Below are positions 6,264 to 14,565 of a stretch of DNA of 18,974 nt, piece by piece. Source of the stretch: Bacillota bacterium. Lineage in GTDB: Bacteria > Bacillota > Clostridia > Acetivibrionales > DSM-1351. The DNA lies in contig JAEZOA010000134.1 of NCBI GenBank assembly GCA_023441625.1, forward strand, positions 1-18,974. The letters are read 5' to 3'. Below the pieces are notes generated by a model that was given only the letters and a program-made list of their open reading frames with translations, searched no databases and was not told where the DNA came from. A program made the position numbers and the translations under genes. Position 1 is the stretch's first letter. Each line of letters begins with the position of its first letter.

Positions 6264-8444
6264 TTGAATGGTATAAAAAAAGTACCTACTATTTTACAAA
6301 TGGAGAACGTGGAATGTGGCGCAGCAAGTCTGGGTATGATTTTGGCTTATTACAAAAAAATTATTCCCTTAGAGCAATTAAGGTCTGACTGTAGTGTTTC
6401 AAGAGATGGCTGCAACATGAAGAATATGGCAAAGGCAGCTATACATTACAAAATGAAGGTAAGAGCTCTAAAAACTGATATTGAAGGTTTGAAACAAAAT
6501 GTCACACTTCCGGCAATCATACATTGGGATTTTAACCACTTTGTTGTGTTGTGTGGTTTTAAAAGAGACTATGTATTAATAAACGACCCTGCATTAGGTA
6601 AAGTAAACATAAAACTAGATGAGTTTAGCCGCATGTTTACAGGAATAGTATTGGAACTTGTACCCTCTGAAGAATTTATTTCTGAAGGTGAGCCAAAAAG
6701 CATAATTAACTTTTTGAGACAAAGACTTAAACATAGCATAGCTCCCAGTGTATTTATACTTATTCTGGGTATGATATCTGCACTTATACTTGCCTTGACT
6801 CCATTGTTTTCAAAGATATTTACCGACTACATACTCTTTGATAAATCAATGGATTGGTTGTTGCCTGTTTTAGGAGCTATGGCAGCAGCTATGCTGCTGA
6901 ATTTTATAGTAGAAGCATTACAAGCAATATATCTTCTTAAAGTAAGAGGAAAACTTGCAACGTCATCAAGTACTATGTTTATTTGGCATATTTTAAGCCT
7001 TCCAATAGAGTTTTTTGGACAGCGCTATGCTGGTGATATAAGTGAAAGACAGGATAGCAATGAAGAAATGGCAGAAATTATTTGCACTAAAATAACACCT
7101 GTTTTTTTGAATGTAGTTATGATAGGTCTATACCTTACAGTATTGATTTATTTTGATGTTCTTATAGCTTTAGTAGGCTTGATAGTTGCCATAGCAAATA
7201 TCACTTTTGTTACTTACATATCAAAAATAAATGCTGACAAGTCGCGAGTTTTAATGCGTGATATGGGTAGGCTTTCAGGAATGACACTAGCAGGGATAGA
7301 TATGATAGAAACTATTAAATCTAGCGGTGCTGAAAACGGATACTTTGAAAAATGGATGGGACATCTGGTAAAAGTTATTAATGGAAACAAGGACATACAA
7401 ACTAAAAACATTTACCTCAGAGTAATTCCACAAATTCTTCAAAAGTTGTTAGATGTTTTTGTAATAGCTATGGGTGTTTATAATATTTTGAACGGTAGCT
7501 TTACAGTGGGAATTCTATTATCCTTTCAAGGCTTTATGTATGAGTTTTTGCAACCAGTCAACATGCTTTTGGACTTAGGTGAAGCAATGCAGACTGTAAA
7601 GGCTCAGACAGAGCGAGTGGAAGATGTAATGAATTACAAAACAGATAGTTCATATGGAAATAGCTTAGCAAAGGATAATAGCAGCGACGATTTACAAATA
7701 AGTGCTACTCAGGAGTATCATCAGTTGAAAGGAAACATAGAGCTGGTTGATGTTACATTTGGCTATGGCAGATTAGCAGAGCCAATAATAAGCAACTTCA
7801 GCTTGAAAATAGAGGCTGGAAAATCTGTTGCAATTGTTGGAGGTACAGGCAGCGGCAAATCCACATTAGCAAAACTGATATCTGGTTTATATGATGTCAG
7901 CACAGGAAAAATATTGTTTGATGGAAAAATACGAGCTCAATATCCAGAAAAAGTTATTGCAAATTCTCTTGCTGTGGTCGATCAAGGGGCTACAGTATTT
8001 AATGATACTATAAAAAACAACATTACTATGTGGAATGAACTTGTAAAAGAACGAGATATAGTAACTGCCTGCAAAGATGCGTGCATCCATGAGGATATAG
8101 TAAAAAGAGCAGGTGGATATGATGACATAATACTTGAAGGTGGAAGAAATATGTCAGGTGGGCAGAGGCAAAGAATAGACATTGCCCGGGCACTTACTGT
8201 AAATCCCTCAATACTTATATTAGACGAAGCTACTAGCGCACTAGATGCTACTACTGAAAAAACTATAATGGATGCTATAAAAAAGAGACATATGACAATG
8301 ATTATAATTGCCCACAGAGTATCCGCAATACGAGATTCAGATCAGATTATATTTTTGGAAAATGGACGTATATCAGAAAGCGGTACCCATGAAGAACTTA
8401 TGAAACTTAATGGAAAGTATGCGAGTCTAGTTACAGCTGACTAA
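6264..8444 (+). CDS. C39 peptidase-ABC exporter, NHLM type
   Basis: 726 residues in the order peptidase, membrane domain, ATPase. The C39 cysteine peptidase (about 1-130) has Q12, C18 (ECGAASL), H92 (FNHFVVL) and D108 (INDPALG), so it looks active and should cut leaders after a double glycine. Hydrophobic segments span about 155-440. The ATPase has Walker A GGTGSGKST (526-534), the signature MSGGQ (630-634), Walker B ILILDE (650-655) and the H-loop H684. It belongs to the NHLM peptidase/ATP-binding family (TIGR03796). The start is uncertain: TTG 6264 is the standard choice, but only a weak GGAAGTGG (6241-6248) lies upstream, and CTG 6255 or ATT 6258 in the same frame would be better spaced. 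The likely substrate is the double-glycine peptide at 14321. Confidence 0.92.
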   Translation: MNGIKKVPTILQMENVECGAASLGMILAYYKKIIPLEQLRSDCSVSRDGCNMKNMAKAAIHYKMKVRALKTDIEGLKQNVTLPAIIHWDFNHFVVLCGFKRDYVLINDPALGKVNIKLDEFSRMFTGIVLELVPSEEFISEGEPKSIINFLRQRLKHSIAPSVFILILGMISALILALTPLFSKIFTDYILFDKSMDWLLPVLGAMAAAMLLNFIVEALQAIYLLKVRGKLATSSSTMFIWHILSLPIEFFGQRYAGDISERQDSNEEMAEIICTKITPVFLNVVMIGLYLTVLIYFDVLIALVGLIVAIANITFVTYISKINADKSRVLMRDMGRLSGMTLAGIDMIETIKSSGAENGYFEKWMGHLVKVINGNKDIQTKNIYLRVIPQILQKLLDVFVIAMGVYNILNGSFTVGILLSFQGFMYEFLQPVNMLLDLGEAMQTVKAQTERVEDVMNYKTDSSYGNSLAKDNSSDDLQISATQEYHQLKGNIELVDVTFGYGRLAEPIISNFSLKIEAGKSVAIVGGTGSGKSTLAKLISGLYDVSTGKILFDGKIRAQYPEKVIANSLAVVDQGATVFNDTIKNNITMWNELVKERDIVTACKDACIHEDIVKRAGGYDDIILEGGRNMSGGQRQRIDIARALTVNPSILILDEATSALDATTEKTIMDAIKKRHMTMIIIAHRVSAIRDSDQIIFLENGRISESGTHEELMKLNGKYASLVTAD

Positions 8445-8460
8445 GAATGGAGGTGATAAG

Positions 8461-10641
8461 GTGAAGGACTTTAAGACAAAAATAACAGCTCAAAAAGAGA
8501 GAGACAATGAGCTGTTGGAACAGTCATATAGTAAGCTGCTTCATTCCATATCAAATTCTGGAAGGAAGTATTTCAATTATAGAACCTCCAAAAACAGTAC
8601 TAGAAATGTAATCAATAACATTACAGCATACTTTGGATATGCTCCAATTAGTATACCTGTAGAAATTGAAGCTATTAATGATCAATTGGAGTATATGCAA
8701 ACTGCTACAGGGATAATGAGCAGAAAGATAACTCTTAGAGAAAACTGGTGGATTGAGGCTGTAGACCCTATTCTGTGTAAATTCGTCAGTGATGATGTCT
8801 ATATCCTTCTTCATCCAAAAGAGCTAGGAGGCTACGAGTTTTTAAATCCTAAAACTCAAAAATTTGAGGTAGTAAACGAAAATACCAGCAAGCTGTTTGA
8901 TAGGCGAGCTACAGCCTTTTACAAGCCATTTCCTGATGAAAAAATATCATTCAAGAAGCTGATAAAGTATATGCTTGAGAGTGTATCAAAAGCTGAAATA
9001 ACCTATGTAATTTGTATTTCAGTGGCAATTGGCTTAGCTGGAATGATATTGCCTATGATAAATAGAATTATCTTTGACAGAGTAATACCATCTGGAACTA
9101 TAAATGATTTAATGCCCATAGTAGCGATATTAGTTGGGAGCTTTTTAAGTATTATAACAGCAGGATTGCTAAAAGATTTACTAATCGCAAGGATTAACAG
9201 CAAGGTTATTTGCAAAGTACAGAGTGCCGCTTGGGCTAGGGTTTTAAAGTTGCCTGCAACATTTTTTAAAAAATATACAACAGGTGAAGTTTTACAGAAA
9301 ATAAAAGCATTAGAACAGGTCGCTACTTTAATCAGTGGAAGCACTGTGGCCATATCCTTGTCAGCCCTGATTTCATTTGTATATTTATATCAAATATCCA
9401 TAATAGCACCGCAATTACTACTGCCTACAGTGATAATAATATTTATATTATTGGCATTTTCTTTTACTACCAGCATGCTTGAGGCAAAGCAGCAAAGGAA
9501 GCTTTCAAATAAATCTGCAGAGTTATCAGGTGTAGTATACCAACTATTACAGGGTATTTCAAAGATTAAGGTGGCAGGGGCTAGAGCAAGAGCATTTTCA
9601 ATATGGGCAGATAAATATAGTCAAAAGGCAAATGTGTTGTACAGCCCCAATATTATTTTGACTATATCAGGAGCGATATATAGCTCATTTAGTATAGCTA
9701 CTAGCATTCTAATATATTGGGTAGTGGCTAAAAGCGATATAACACCTGCACAGTACATTGCTTTTAATACGGCATTTGGAGCATTTATATTTTCCTTATA
9801 CCAATTTCATAGTATTGTAAGGCAAATATCATTGATCAGATCTAACTTTAATATTGCAAAACCTATATTGGAAGAACTACCTGAAAATACAGGAGGAAAA
9901 GCAAAGCTTGGAAATTTGTCAGGGAATATAGATGTAAATAGTATTAGTTTTAGATATACAGAGGATGGACCGCATATATTGGACGACCTGTCATTGTCTA
10001 TAAAGCAGGGGGAATATGTAGCTATAGTGGGAACTTCAGGATGTGGTAAATCTACACTGATGCGAATACTACTAGGCTTTGAACAACCCCATACAGGTGC
10101 GGTTTATTATGACAATCAGGAACTCTCAGGCTTGGACATCCATTCAATTAGACAGCAGATTGGTGTTGTTATGCAAAATGCCACATTATTTGCAGACGAT
10201 ATTTTTTCTAATATTGCTATTTGTGCCCCTTGGATTACACTGGAAGAAGCTTGGCAGATTGCTGAAAAGGCAGGAATAGCTGACGATATAAGAGCAATGC
10301 CTATGGGCATGTTCACCATACTATCTGAGGATGGCGGGGGCATATCAGGTGGGCAAAAGCAGAGATTGATGATTGCCAGAGCATTGGCTAACAATCCTCA
10401 AATAATAATGTTTGATGAAGCAACAAGTGCTTTAGATAATATAACACAAGCTATAGTCGTAGAAACATTAAGCAAAATGTCAAATACGCGAATTGTCATA
10501 GCACATAGATTATCTACAATAATAAACTGCGATAGGATCATTGTATTAGACCGTGGGAGGATTGTGGAAGAAGGAAATTATAAAGAACTTATGGAGAAGC
10601 AAGGCCTATTTGCTAAAATGGCCAAAAGACAGATTGCATAA
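8461..10641 (+). CDS. Second ABC exporter of the NHLM-type system
   Basis: 726 residues. It has a soluble N-terminal region of about 170 residues without C39 catalytic residues, a six-helix-type membrane domain (about 175-450) and an ATPase domain. Walker A is GTSGCGKST (524-532), the signature ISGGQ (628-632), Walker B IIMFDE (648-653) and the H-loop H682, all intact. This matches the NHLM ATP-binding partner protein (TIGR03797), which always accompanies the C39 exporter. The two probably form a heterodimeric exporter, although each is complete. GTG 8461 is chosen because GGAGGTGAT (8448-8456) precedes it by 4 bases. It starts 16 bases after its partner and is followed by a structured 112-base spacer. 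Confidence 0.92.
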   Translation: MKDFKTKITAQKERDNELLEQSYSKLLHSISNSGRKYFNYRTSKNSTRNVINNITAYFGYAPISIPVEIEAINDQLEYMQTATGIMSRKITLRENWWIEAVDPILCKFVSDDVYILLHPKELGGYEFLNPKTQKFEVVNENTSKLFDRRATAFYKPFPDEKISFKKLIKYMLESVSKAEITYVICISVAIGLAGMILPMINRIIFDRVIPSGTINDLMPIVAILVGSFLSIITAGLLKDLLIARINSKVICKVQSAAWARVLKLPATFFKKYTTGEVLQKIKALEQVATLISGSTVAISLSALISFVYLYQISIIAPQLLLPTVIIIFILLAFSFTTSMLEAKQQRKLSNKSAELSGVVYQLLQGISKIKVAGARARAFSIWADKYSQKANVLYSPNIILTISGAIYSSFSIATSILIYWVVAKSDITPAQYIAFNTAFGAFIFSLYQFHSIVRQISLIRSNFNIAKPILEELPENTGGKAKLGNLSGNIDVNSISFRYTEDGPHILDDLSLSIKQGEYVAIVGTSGCGKSTLMRILLGFEQPHTGAVYYDNQELSGLDIHSIRQQIGVVMQNATLFADDIFSNIAICAPWITLEEAWQIAEKAGIADDIRAMPMGMFTILSEDGGGISGGQKQRLMIARALANNPQIIMFDEATSALDNITQAIVVETLSKMSNTRIVIAHRLSTIINCDRIIVLDRGRIVEEGNYKELMEKQGLFAKMAKRQIA

Positions 10642-10740
10642 AAGTGCGAAGCAAGGTTCAATGCAAACATCGACGTCTTCGCACAGCGAAAAGCCACTGC
10701 GTGTCTTTTCAATACTTAAAATGTACGCACTTTGTGCGTA
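10641..10740 (+). other. Structured intergenic element with three stem-loops
   Basis: The spacer between the ABC exporter and the sensor-MFS gene is richer in G+C (45 of 100 bases) than its surroundings. It holds GTGCGAAG (10644-10651)/CTTCGCAC (10677-10684), then GAAAAG (10688-10693)/CTTTTC (10705-10710), then TACGCAC (10724-10730)/GTGCGTA (10734-10740) with a TTT loop. An alternative pairing joins AAAGTGCG (10641-10648) with CGCACTTT (10726-10733), which would exclude two of the local hairpins. There is no T run, so it is not a simple terminator. Possible roles are transcript processing, differential stability of export and sensor parts, or a small inserted repeat. Confidence 0.5.
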
Positions 10741-10753
10741 GTCAGGAGAGATT

Positions 10754-13123
10754 ATGAAAAAAAAGATGCTGTTTGCACTGATTGTAAGTATAACAGTAGC
10801 AGGTCTACTTGCATTAACATCCATACTTAATATAGTATCGTTTAACAACAACTACACTCAATCTACTGCAGCAAATAATGCCATTGTAACATCAGGGGTT
10901 GTAAACAAGCTGGAATACTCACTGAAATATGGAAAGTCACTGCAAAATTACTATGGTATTGAGGACTTGTTTGAACAGGTAAAAAAACTGTGTAATTATG
11001 TTGATGAAGCATATATCGTAGGCATTGATGGTGAAATGCTATATGAAAATTCATATAACGGTTCAGAGTTTATTAGACCCGATGAAATAGAAGACCAGGT
11101 AGAGAATCTAGGTAATACCCAAGGCTTTTTAACTTGGACCGACAATGATACTCAACATATTTTAATACCTATTAGCGATAGCACAGGGAAGATAGTTGCT
11201 GGATTTGGTATTTCATACAACAACGAAGTCGTATCACAGAATACTCAGCAATATATTTCAAGTATATTATTTTGCACAGTAATAGCTGCTATTGTAGCAA
11301 TAATATTGTTTGTTCTTCTATTTTTTGTAATTAAGCATGACTTTGGTTTTAAGAAATTACTTTTAATGGTTATACCAATTATTGTTGCTTCAAACTTATT
11401 TTTAGGTGTTACTTCATTTAATACATATCGAGCTGGTTATACAGCCCTTACAAAACAAACTGCAGATACAATTAGTGTTAAGATTGAAGAAGATATAAAA
11501 AGTGTAGTAGACCAGGGGATTAATTACTCAGAACTAAATGAAATGGACGAATACTTTAATGATGTTATTAAAAATACTAATCAAATCAGTGCCGTTGAAT
11601 TAAAACCTATTGGTGAAGAGTCTGATTTATCTACAAAAAGTAGCTCTAGATTGTACTCCGAGGATATTCATCATACATATTCCTTTGAACCTGATAGAGA
11701 TGGTAATGCAATGGAATTGCATATAAAGGTATCTGAAACTTACCTAAAAGAAAAACTAAATGCCATAATTGTCGAAATTTTGGTGTCTATTGTTACATCA
11801 CTAATGATAGCAGCTGAAGTTATTATATTTATAGTTGCTTTGCTTACAGGTCTTAAAGGTCTATTTAAAAAGAGAAAAATGCTTGTTACCAAAGATATAG
11901 ATGAGGATATACAGCCGCTAGGAACCATCAGAGGATTATTCTTCTTTTTTGCCATGTTCCAGTATATGGCAATGGCATTTATTCCTATAGTAATGGCGTC
12001 AATCTACAAGCCAATATTCGGGCTACCATATGAAATAGCCATGAGTATACCGATAACTGCACAGATTTTAACATCAATTTTTTCAGCCTGGATTTGTGGA
12101 AGAATTGTAGATAAAAGAGGTTGGAGACCTGTTGCTATAACAGGGATTTTGATAATGGTATGCGGTACAGTAGTTGCAGCCGTGGCAAAAGAGCCTATGT
12201 TGTTTATAGTTGCACAGGTAATAATGGGCTTGGGAGTGGGTTGTGCAAAGACCTCCTTCGATATATTCAGTGTACTCACTCCATCATCACAAAAACTAGA
12301 AGAATATACTTCAAGTATTAATGCAGGCTTAATAGTTGGAATGAGCTGTTCTGCTGCAATTGGTGCGGTAATAGCAGATGTTTTCGGATTCTCAGGAGCG
12401 TTTTTGGTAATGGGAGGCTTTGGATTACTTGTAGTAGTTCTCATTCTTCTATTTGCTGTAAATGTTCGTCCTGGTAGAGTCGCAAAGACCACAGATGATG
12501 ATGTAGCTGAAGAAAAAAGCACGAAATTTAGATTTGATAGTAAATTTCTTACCTATATATTATTCCTTGTAGTACCATACTTCTTTATATCTATGTACTT
12601 AGACTATTTCTTTCCTGTATATGCAGATGCGAAAGGGATGTCTACGGCAAGTATAGGACATATATTCCTTCTTTATGGAATATCAACGTCATATATAGGT
12701 GCGTTCTTATGTAATTTGCTATCTAAGAAAATAAAAACTATTGTACTAATGTCTTCATTGTTGACTCTGCTAGGCGTTGGTATGGGCTGGTTTGCATTAA
12801 GTGATAGTATCGTATATGCAATAGCACTTGTTTTAATGATAGCAGTAATTGATGGAATTATGCCAAGCTTACAATACAGATATGTATATACACTTGAGAT
12901 ATCAAAGAAAATTGGAATCAGCAGAATTATCGGTATTGAGGGCGCATTCAGCAGCGCAATTCGTGGTGTTGCTCCTGTTGTATTCGGTTTTGTTATGATG
13001 TACGGAAACAGTGGCTTATTGGTCACCGGTATAATTGTGGTCGCCGCTGCCATTTCATTTCTGTGTATTAACAAATTTTCTAACAAGGGGGTAATAAGTG
13101 ATGAAAAAACGATTGGTATGTAG
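10754..13123 (+). CDS. Sensor-like double extracytoplasmic region fused to an MFS transporter
   Basis: 789 residues, about twice the size of a normal MFS protein. Helix 1 (about 5-28) is followed by an extracytoplasmic segment (about 30-168) with Cache/sensor-like pattern (EAYIVGIDGEMLYEN..., HILIPISDSTGKIVAGFGISY). Helices 2 and 3 (about 170-193 and 201-221) follow, then a second extracytoplasmic segment (about 222-335) and helix 4 (about 337-368). From about 390 to 780 it is a 12-helix major facilitator with motif A GRIVDKRGWRP (449-459). No kinase, HAMP or methyl-accepting part is visible, so the sensor-like region seems wired directly to transport. AGGAGAG (10744-10750) supports the ATG. 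It overlaps the next gene by about 23 bases. Possible roles are self-protection, uptake of a signal, or export of a small molecule gated by ligand. The domain assignments of the sensor segments are inferred. Confidence 0.8.
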   Translation: MKKKMLFALIVSITVAGLLALTSILNIVSFNNNYTQSTAANNAIVTSGVVNKLEYSLKYGKSLQNYYGIEDLFEQVKKLCNYVDEAYIVGIDGEMLYENSYNGSEFIRPDEIEDQVENLGNTQGFLTWTDNDTQHILIPISDSTGKIVAGFGISYNNEVVSQNTQQYISSILFCTVIAAIVAIILFVLLFFVIKHDFGFKKLLLMVIPIIVASNLFLGVTSFNTYRAGYTALTKQTADTISVKIEEDIKSVVDQGINYSELNEMDEYFNDVIKNTNQISAVELKPIGEESDLSTKSSSRLYSEDIHHTYSFEPDRDGNAMELHIKVSETYLKEKLNAIIVEILVSIVTSLMIAAEVIIFIVALLTGLKGLFKKRKMLVTKDIDEDIQPLGTIRGLFFFFAMFQYMAMAFIPIVMASIYKPIFGLPYEIAMSIPITAQILTSIFSAWICGRIVDKRGWRPVAITGILIMVCGTVVAAVAKEPMLFIVAQVIMGLGVGCAKTSFDIFSVLTPSSQKLEEYTSSINAGLIVGMSCSAAIGAVIADVFGFSGAFLVMGGFGLLVVVLILLFAVNVRPGRVAKTTDDDVAEEKSTKFRFDSKFLTYILFLVVPYFFISMYLDYFFPVYADAKGMSTASIGHIFLLYGISTSYIGAFLCNLLSKKIKTIVLMSSLLTLLGVGMGWFALSDSIVYAIALVLMIAVIDGIMPSLQYRYVYTLEISKKIGISRIIGIEGAFSSAIRGVAPVVFGFVMMYGNSGLLVTGIIVVAAAISFLCINKFSNKGVISDEKTIGM

Positions 13124-14252
13124 TCTTGTGACACTATTAATATTATCAGTGACATTAACATCTACGCTGATAGCATCAGGTAATAATACAAATAATTCTG
13201 ACAAAATATTAAATATAGGATATTGCGAAGGTGAGTCCTATTATGAATTTGATTATGCTTTATACAATCTTATATACGGACTTGAAGAGTACGGGCTTAT
13301 AAATAAATTACCTGAAGGTATGCCAATTGAATCTAACAGTAGGGTCATATGGGAATGGATTTGTTCACAAAATCAAGAGGGTTGGGGTGTAAGATTTATT
13401 GAGGATGCGTTCTTTTCACTAACAGATAGTGAGTATGGACAGATGGAAGAAGCAGAGATAATTGAATACATAGACCAAAAGGTAACAAAAAGTGGTGTAA
13501 GTTTAATGATTTCAATGGGAACAACAGCAGGCTTGACCACTAAAGCACTGCCAAGTGAAATACCAATGATGTGCTTTGCGGCGGCAGATCCAGTAAAATC
13601 TGGTATTGTAGCCAATGCACAGCAATCAGCTATTCCTAATGTCTGGGCACAAATTGATTCAGACGGATTTAAACGTACAATTAAGGTTATGAACGATATA
13701 TTTCATCCTAAAAAAATAGGTACTGTTTATGCCAACTCTGAAGATGCTTACATATATAGTGGTGTGGATGTATTGGACGAGTTTGGAAAAGAAAACAATA
13801 TAGAAATTATTAGAGCGTTTGTTGAAGACCCGGAAACAGATGAAGAGTACGACGCATATTTAAATAATTTAAAGAACGCTTATGAGAAGTTGGCAAAAGA
13901 AATTGATTTATTTGTATTGACTACATCCTTGGTTGATGGGGAGGATTTTAAAGATATATTGAAACCTTTTTATGATGCAAATGTACCAGTATACTCAATA
14001 AACAGTACAGATGATGTTAAATTTGGGGCCTTGCTAGCAGCAGAATCATCAGATTACAAGAACGTAGGACGTTTTGGTGCAGATATGATAAAGCGTTATA
14101 CTGACGGAGAAAAGCTAGAGACTTTACCGCAAATATACCAAACAGCACCATTCCTGGTAATAAATTATGATGTGGCAAGGAAGATAGACTACAAGCCACC
14201 CTTTAACTTATTACTTTCAGCCAACAAAATATATATTGAGAATAGTAATTGA
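13101..14252 (+). CDS. ABC_sub_bind (TrpX-type) solute-binding protein
   Basis: 383 residues from ATG 13101 (one more from GTG 13098). A signal peptide (MKKRLVCSLVTLLILSVTL..., about 1-27) has no lipobox cysteine at its end, so this protein is probably released or held by its hydrophobic N-terminus. The mature part resembles the ABC transporter substrate-binding family PF04392: MISMGTTAGLTTKALPSEIPMMCFAAADP near 133-161, a hinge region, then KKIGTVYANSED, and FGALLAAESSDYKNVGRFGADMI near the C-terminus. That family includes binding proteins for aromatic amino acids and other small ligands. No matching permease or ATPase is nearby. GGGGG (13087-13091) precedes the start, and the gene overlaps the end of the sensor-MFS gene, so the two are translationally linked and may work together. 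Confidence 0.8.
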   Translation: MKKRLVCSLVTLLILSVTLTSTLIASGNNTNNSDKILNIGYCEGESYYEFDYALYNLIYGLEEYGLINKLPEGMPIESNSRVIWEWICSQNQEGWGVRFIEDAFFSLTDSEYGQMEEAEIIEYIDQKVTKSGVSLMISMGTTAGLTTKALPSEIPMMCFAAADPVKSGIVANAQQSAIPNVWAQIDSDGFKRTIKVMNDIFHPKKIGTVYANSEDAYIYSGVDVLDEFGKENNIEIIRAFVEDPETDEEYDAYLNNLKNAYEKLAKEIDLFVLTTSLVDGEDFKDILKPFYDANVPVYSINSTDDVKFGALLAAESSDYKNVGRFGADMIKRYTDGEKLETLPQIYQTAPFLVINYDVARKIDYKPPFNLLLSANKIYIENSN

Positions 14253-14287
14253 TAGGCAATATTTTATGTCTATTAATATATATTAAT
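14249..14287 (+). promoter_or_regulatory. Possible promoter and palindrome before the precursor peptide gene
   Basis: TTGATA (14249-14254) overlaps the stop codon of the preceding gene. After 16 bases comes TATTAA (14271-14276), a plausible sigma-A pair. A perfect 16-bp palindrome ATTAATATATATTAAT lies at 14272-14287, covering the -10 and the expected start of transcription. A separate promoter would allow much more precursor than export protein to be made. AT-only palindromes are frequent in such DNA, so confidence is low. Confidence 0.35.
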
Positions 14288-14320
14288 TAAAAAAATCGTT
14301 AAGAGAGGATGCAGCAGATT

Positions 14321-14506
14321 ATGGGAAAATTTGAAAACTCAAAAGAAAAGTTAAATGAAGAGGAAGTAAAAAAAGAAGTTGCCAATGTAGGTATTGTTGA
14401 AGAGTTGGATATTGAAGGTCTTAACGAAGTGACTGGAGGAGCTTTAAGAAGTACTATCAGAACAAAGACACAGGATATCAGCGGAGATACAAAAGCAAAA
14501 ATATAA
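14321..14506 (+). CDS. Double-glycine leader precursor peptide
   Basis: 61 residues, acidic leader and basic core. The leader (1-40) ends in LNEVTGG and shows the canonical pattern for C39 peptidases: Leu29 at -12, Leu34 at -7, Val37 at -4 and Gly39-Gly40 at -2/-1. Cleavage would free a 21-residue core (ALRSTIRTKT...TKAKI) with six Ser/Thr, three Lys and two Arg, net charge about +3, and no Cys or aromatic residue. A lanthipeptide or sactipeptide is therefore unlikely. The start at 14321 is preferred because AGAGAGG (14302-14308) directly abuts an in-frame ATG at 14309; the resulting spacing of 12 bases is rather long, so the 65-residue form remains possible. It is the likely substrate of the C39 exporter at 6264. 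Whether the core is modified, and whether it acts as toxin, signal or surface peptide, is unknown. Confidence 0.8.
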   Translation: MGKFENSKEKLNEEEVKKEVANVGIVEELDIEGLNEVTGGALRSTIRTKTQDISGDTKAKI

Positions 14507-14516
14507 TTGAATGTTG

Positions 14517-14537
14517 CTTTTTAAGGGTGTTTAAAAG
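14517..14537 (+). other. Weak hairpin between precursor and surface protein genes
   Basis: CTTTTTAA (14517-14524) and TTTAAAAG (14530-14537) can pair with one mismatch around a 5-base loop. There is no T run after it. It could slow or partly stop transcription, or protect the precursor mRNA, but it is too weak to call a terminator. Confidence 0.25.
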
Positions 14538-14565
14538 TAGTTTTGACAAGGGGGTAATGTGATCA

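Noticed and set aside
10661..10741. 26-codon ORF in the spacer before the sensor-MFS gene
   Set aside because: No good ribosome binding site, and the sequence is better explained by the hairpin structure of the spacer.
12004..12522. Minus-strand ORF of 172 codons inside the sensor-MFS gene
   Set aside because: It is the shadow of a well-supported membrane protein gene, has a Ser/Thr/Pro-rich product with no family resemblance, and lacks a ribosome binding site that fits.
12673..13161. Minus-strand ORF of 162 codons across the end of the MFS gene
   Set aside because: It crosses two plus-strand genes with clear family features; its hydrophobic product simply reflects the membrane-coding opposite strand.
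14321..14506. Lanthipeptide or sactipeptide precursor
   Set aside because: The core has no Cys, and no LanM, LanB/C or SPASM radical SAM protein is present. The radical SAM enzyme here is of the free-amino-acid mutase type.
14543..14548. TTGACA before the surface protein gene as a promoter
   Set aside because: At 16-18 bases downstream there is no -10 and the position is already the start codon, so no workable promoter is seen.
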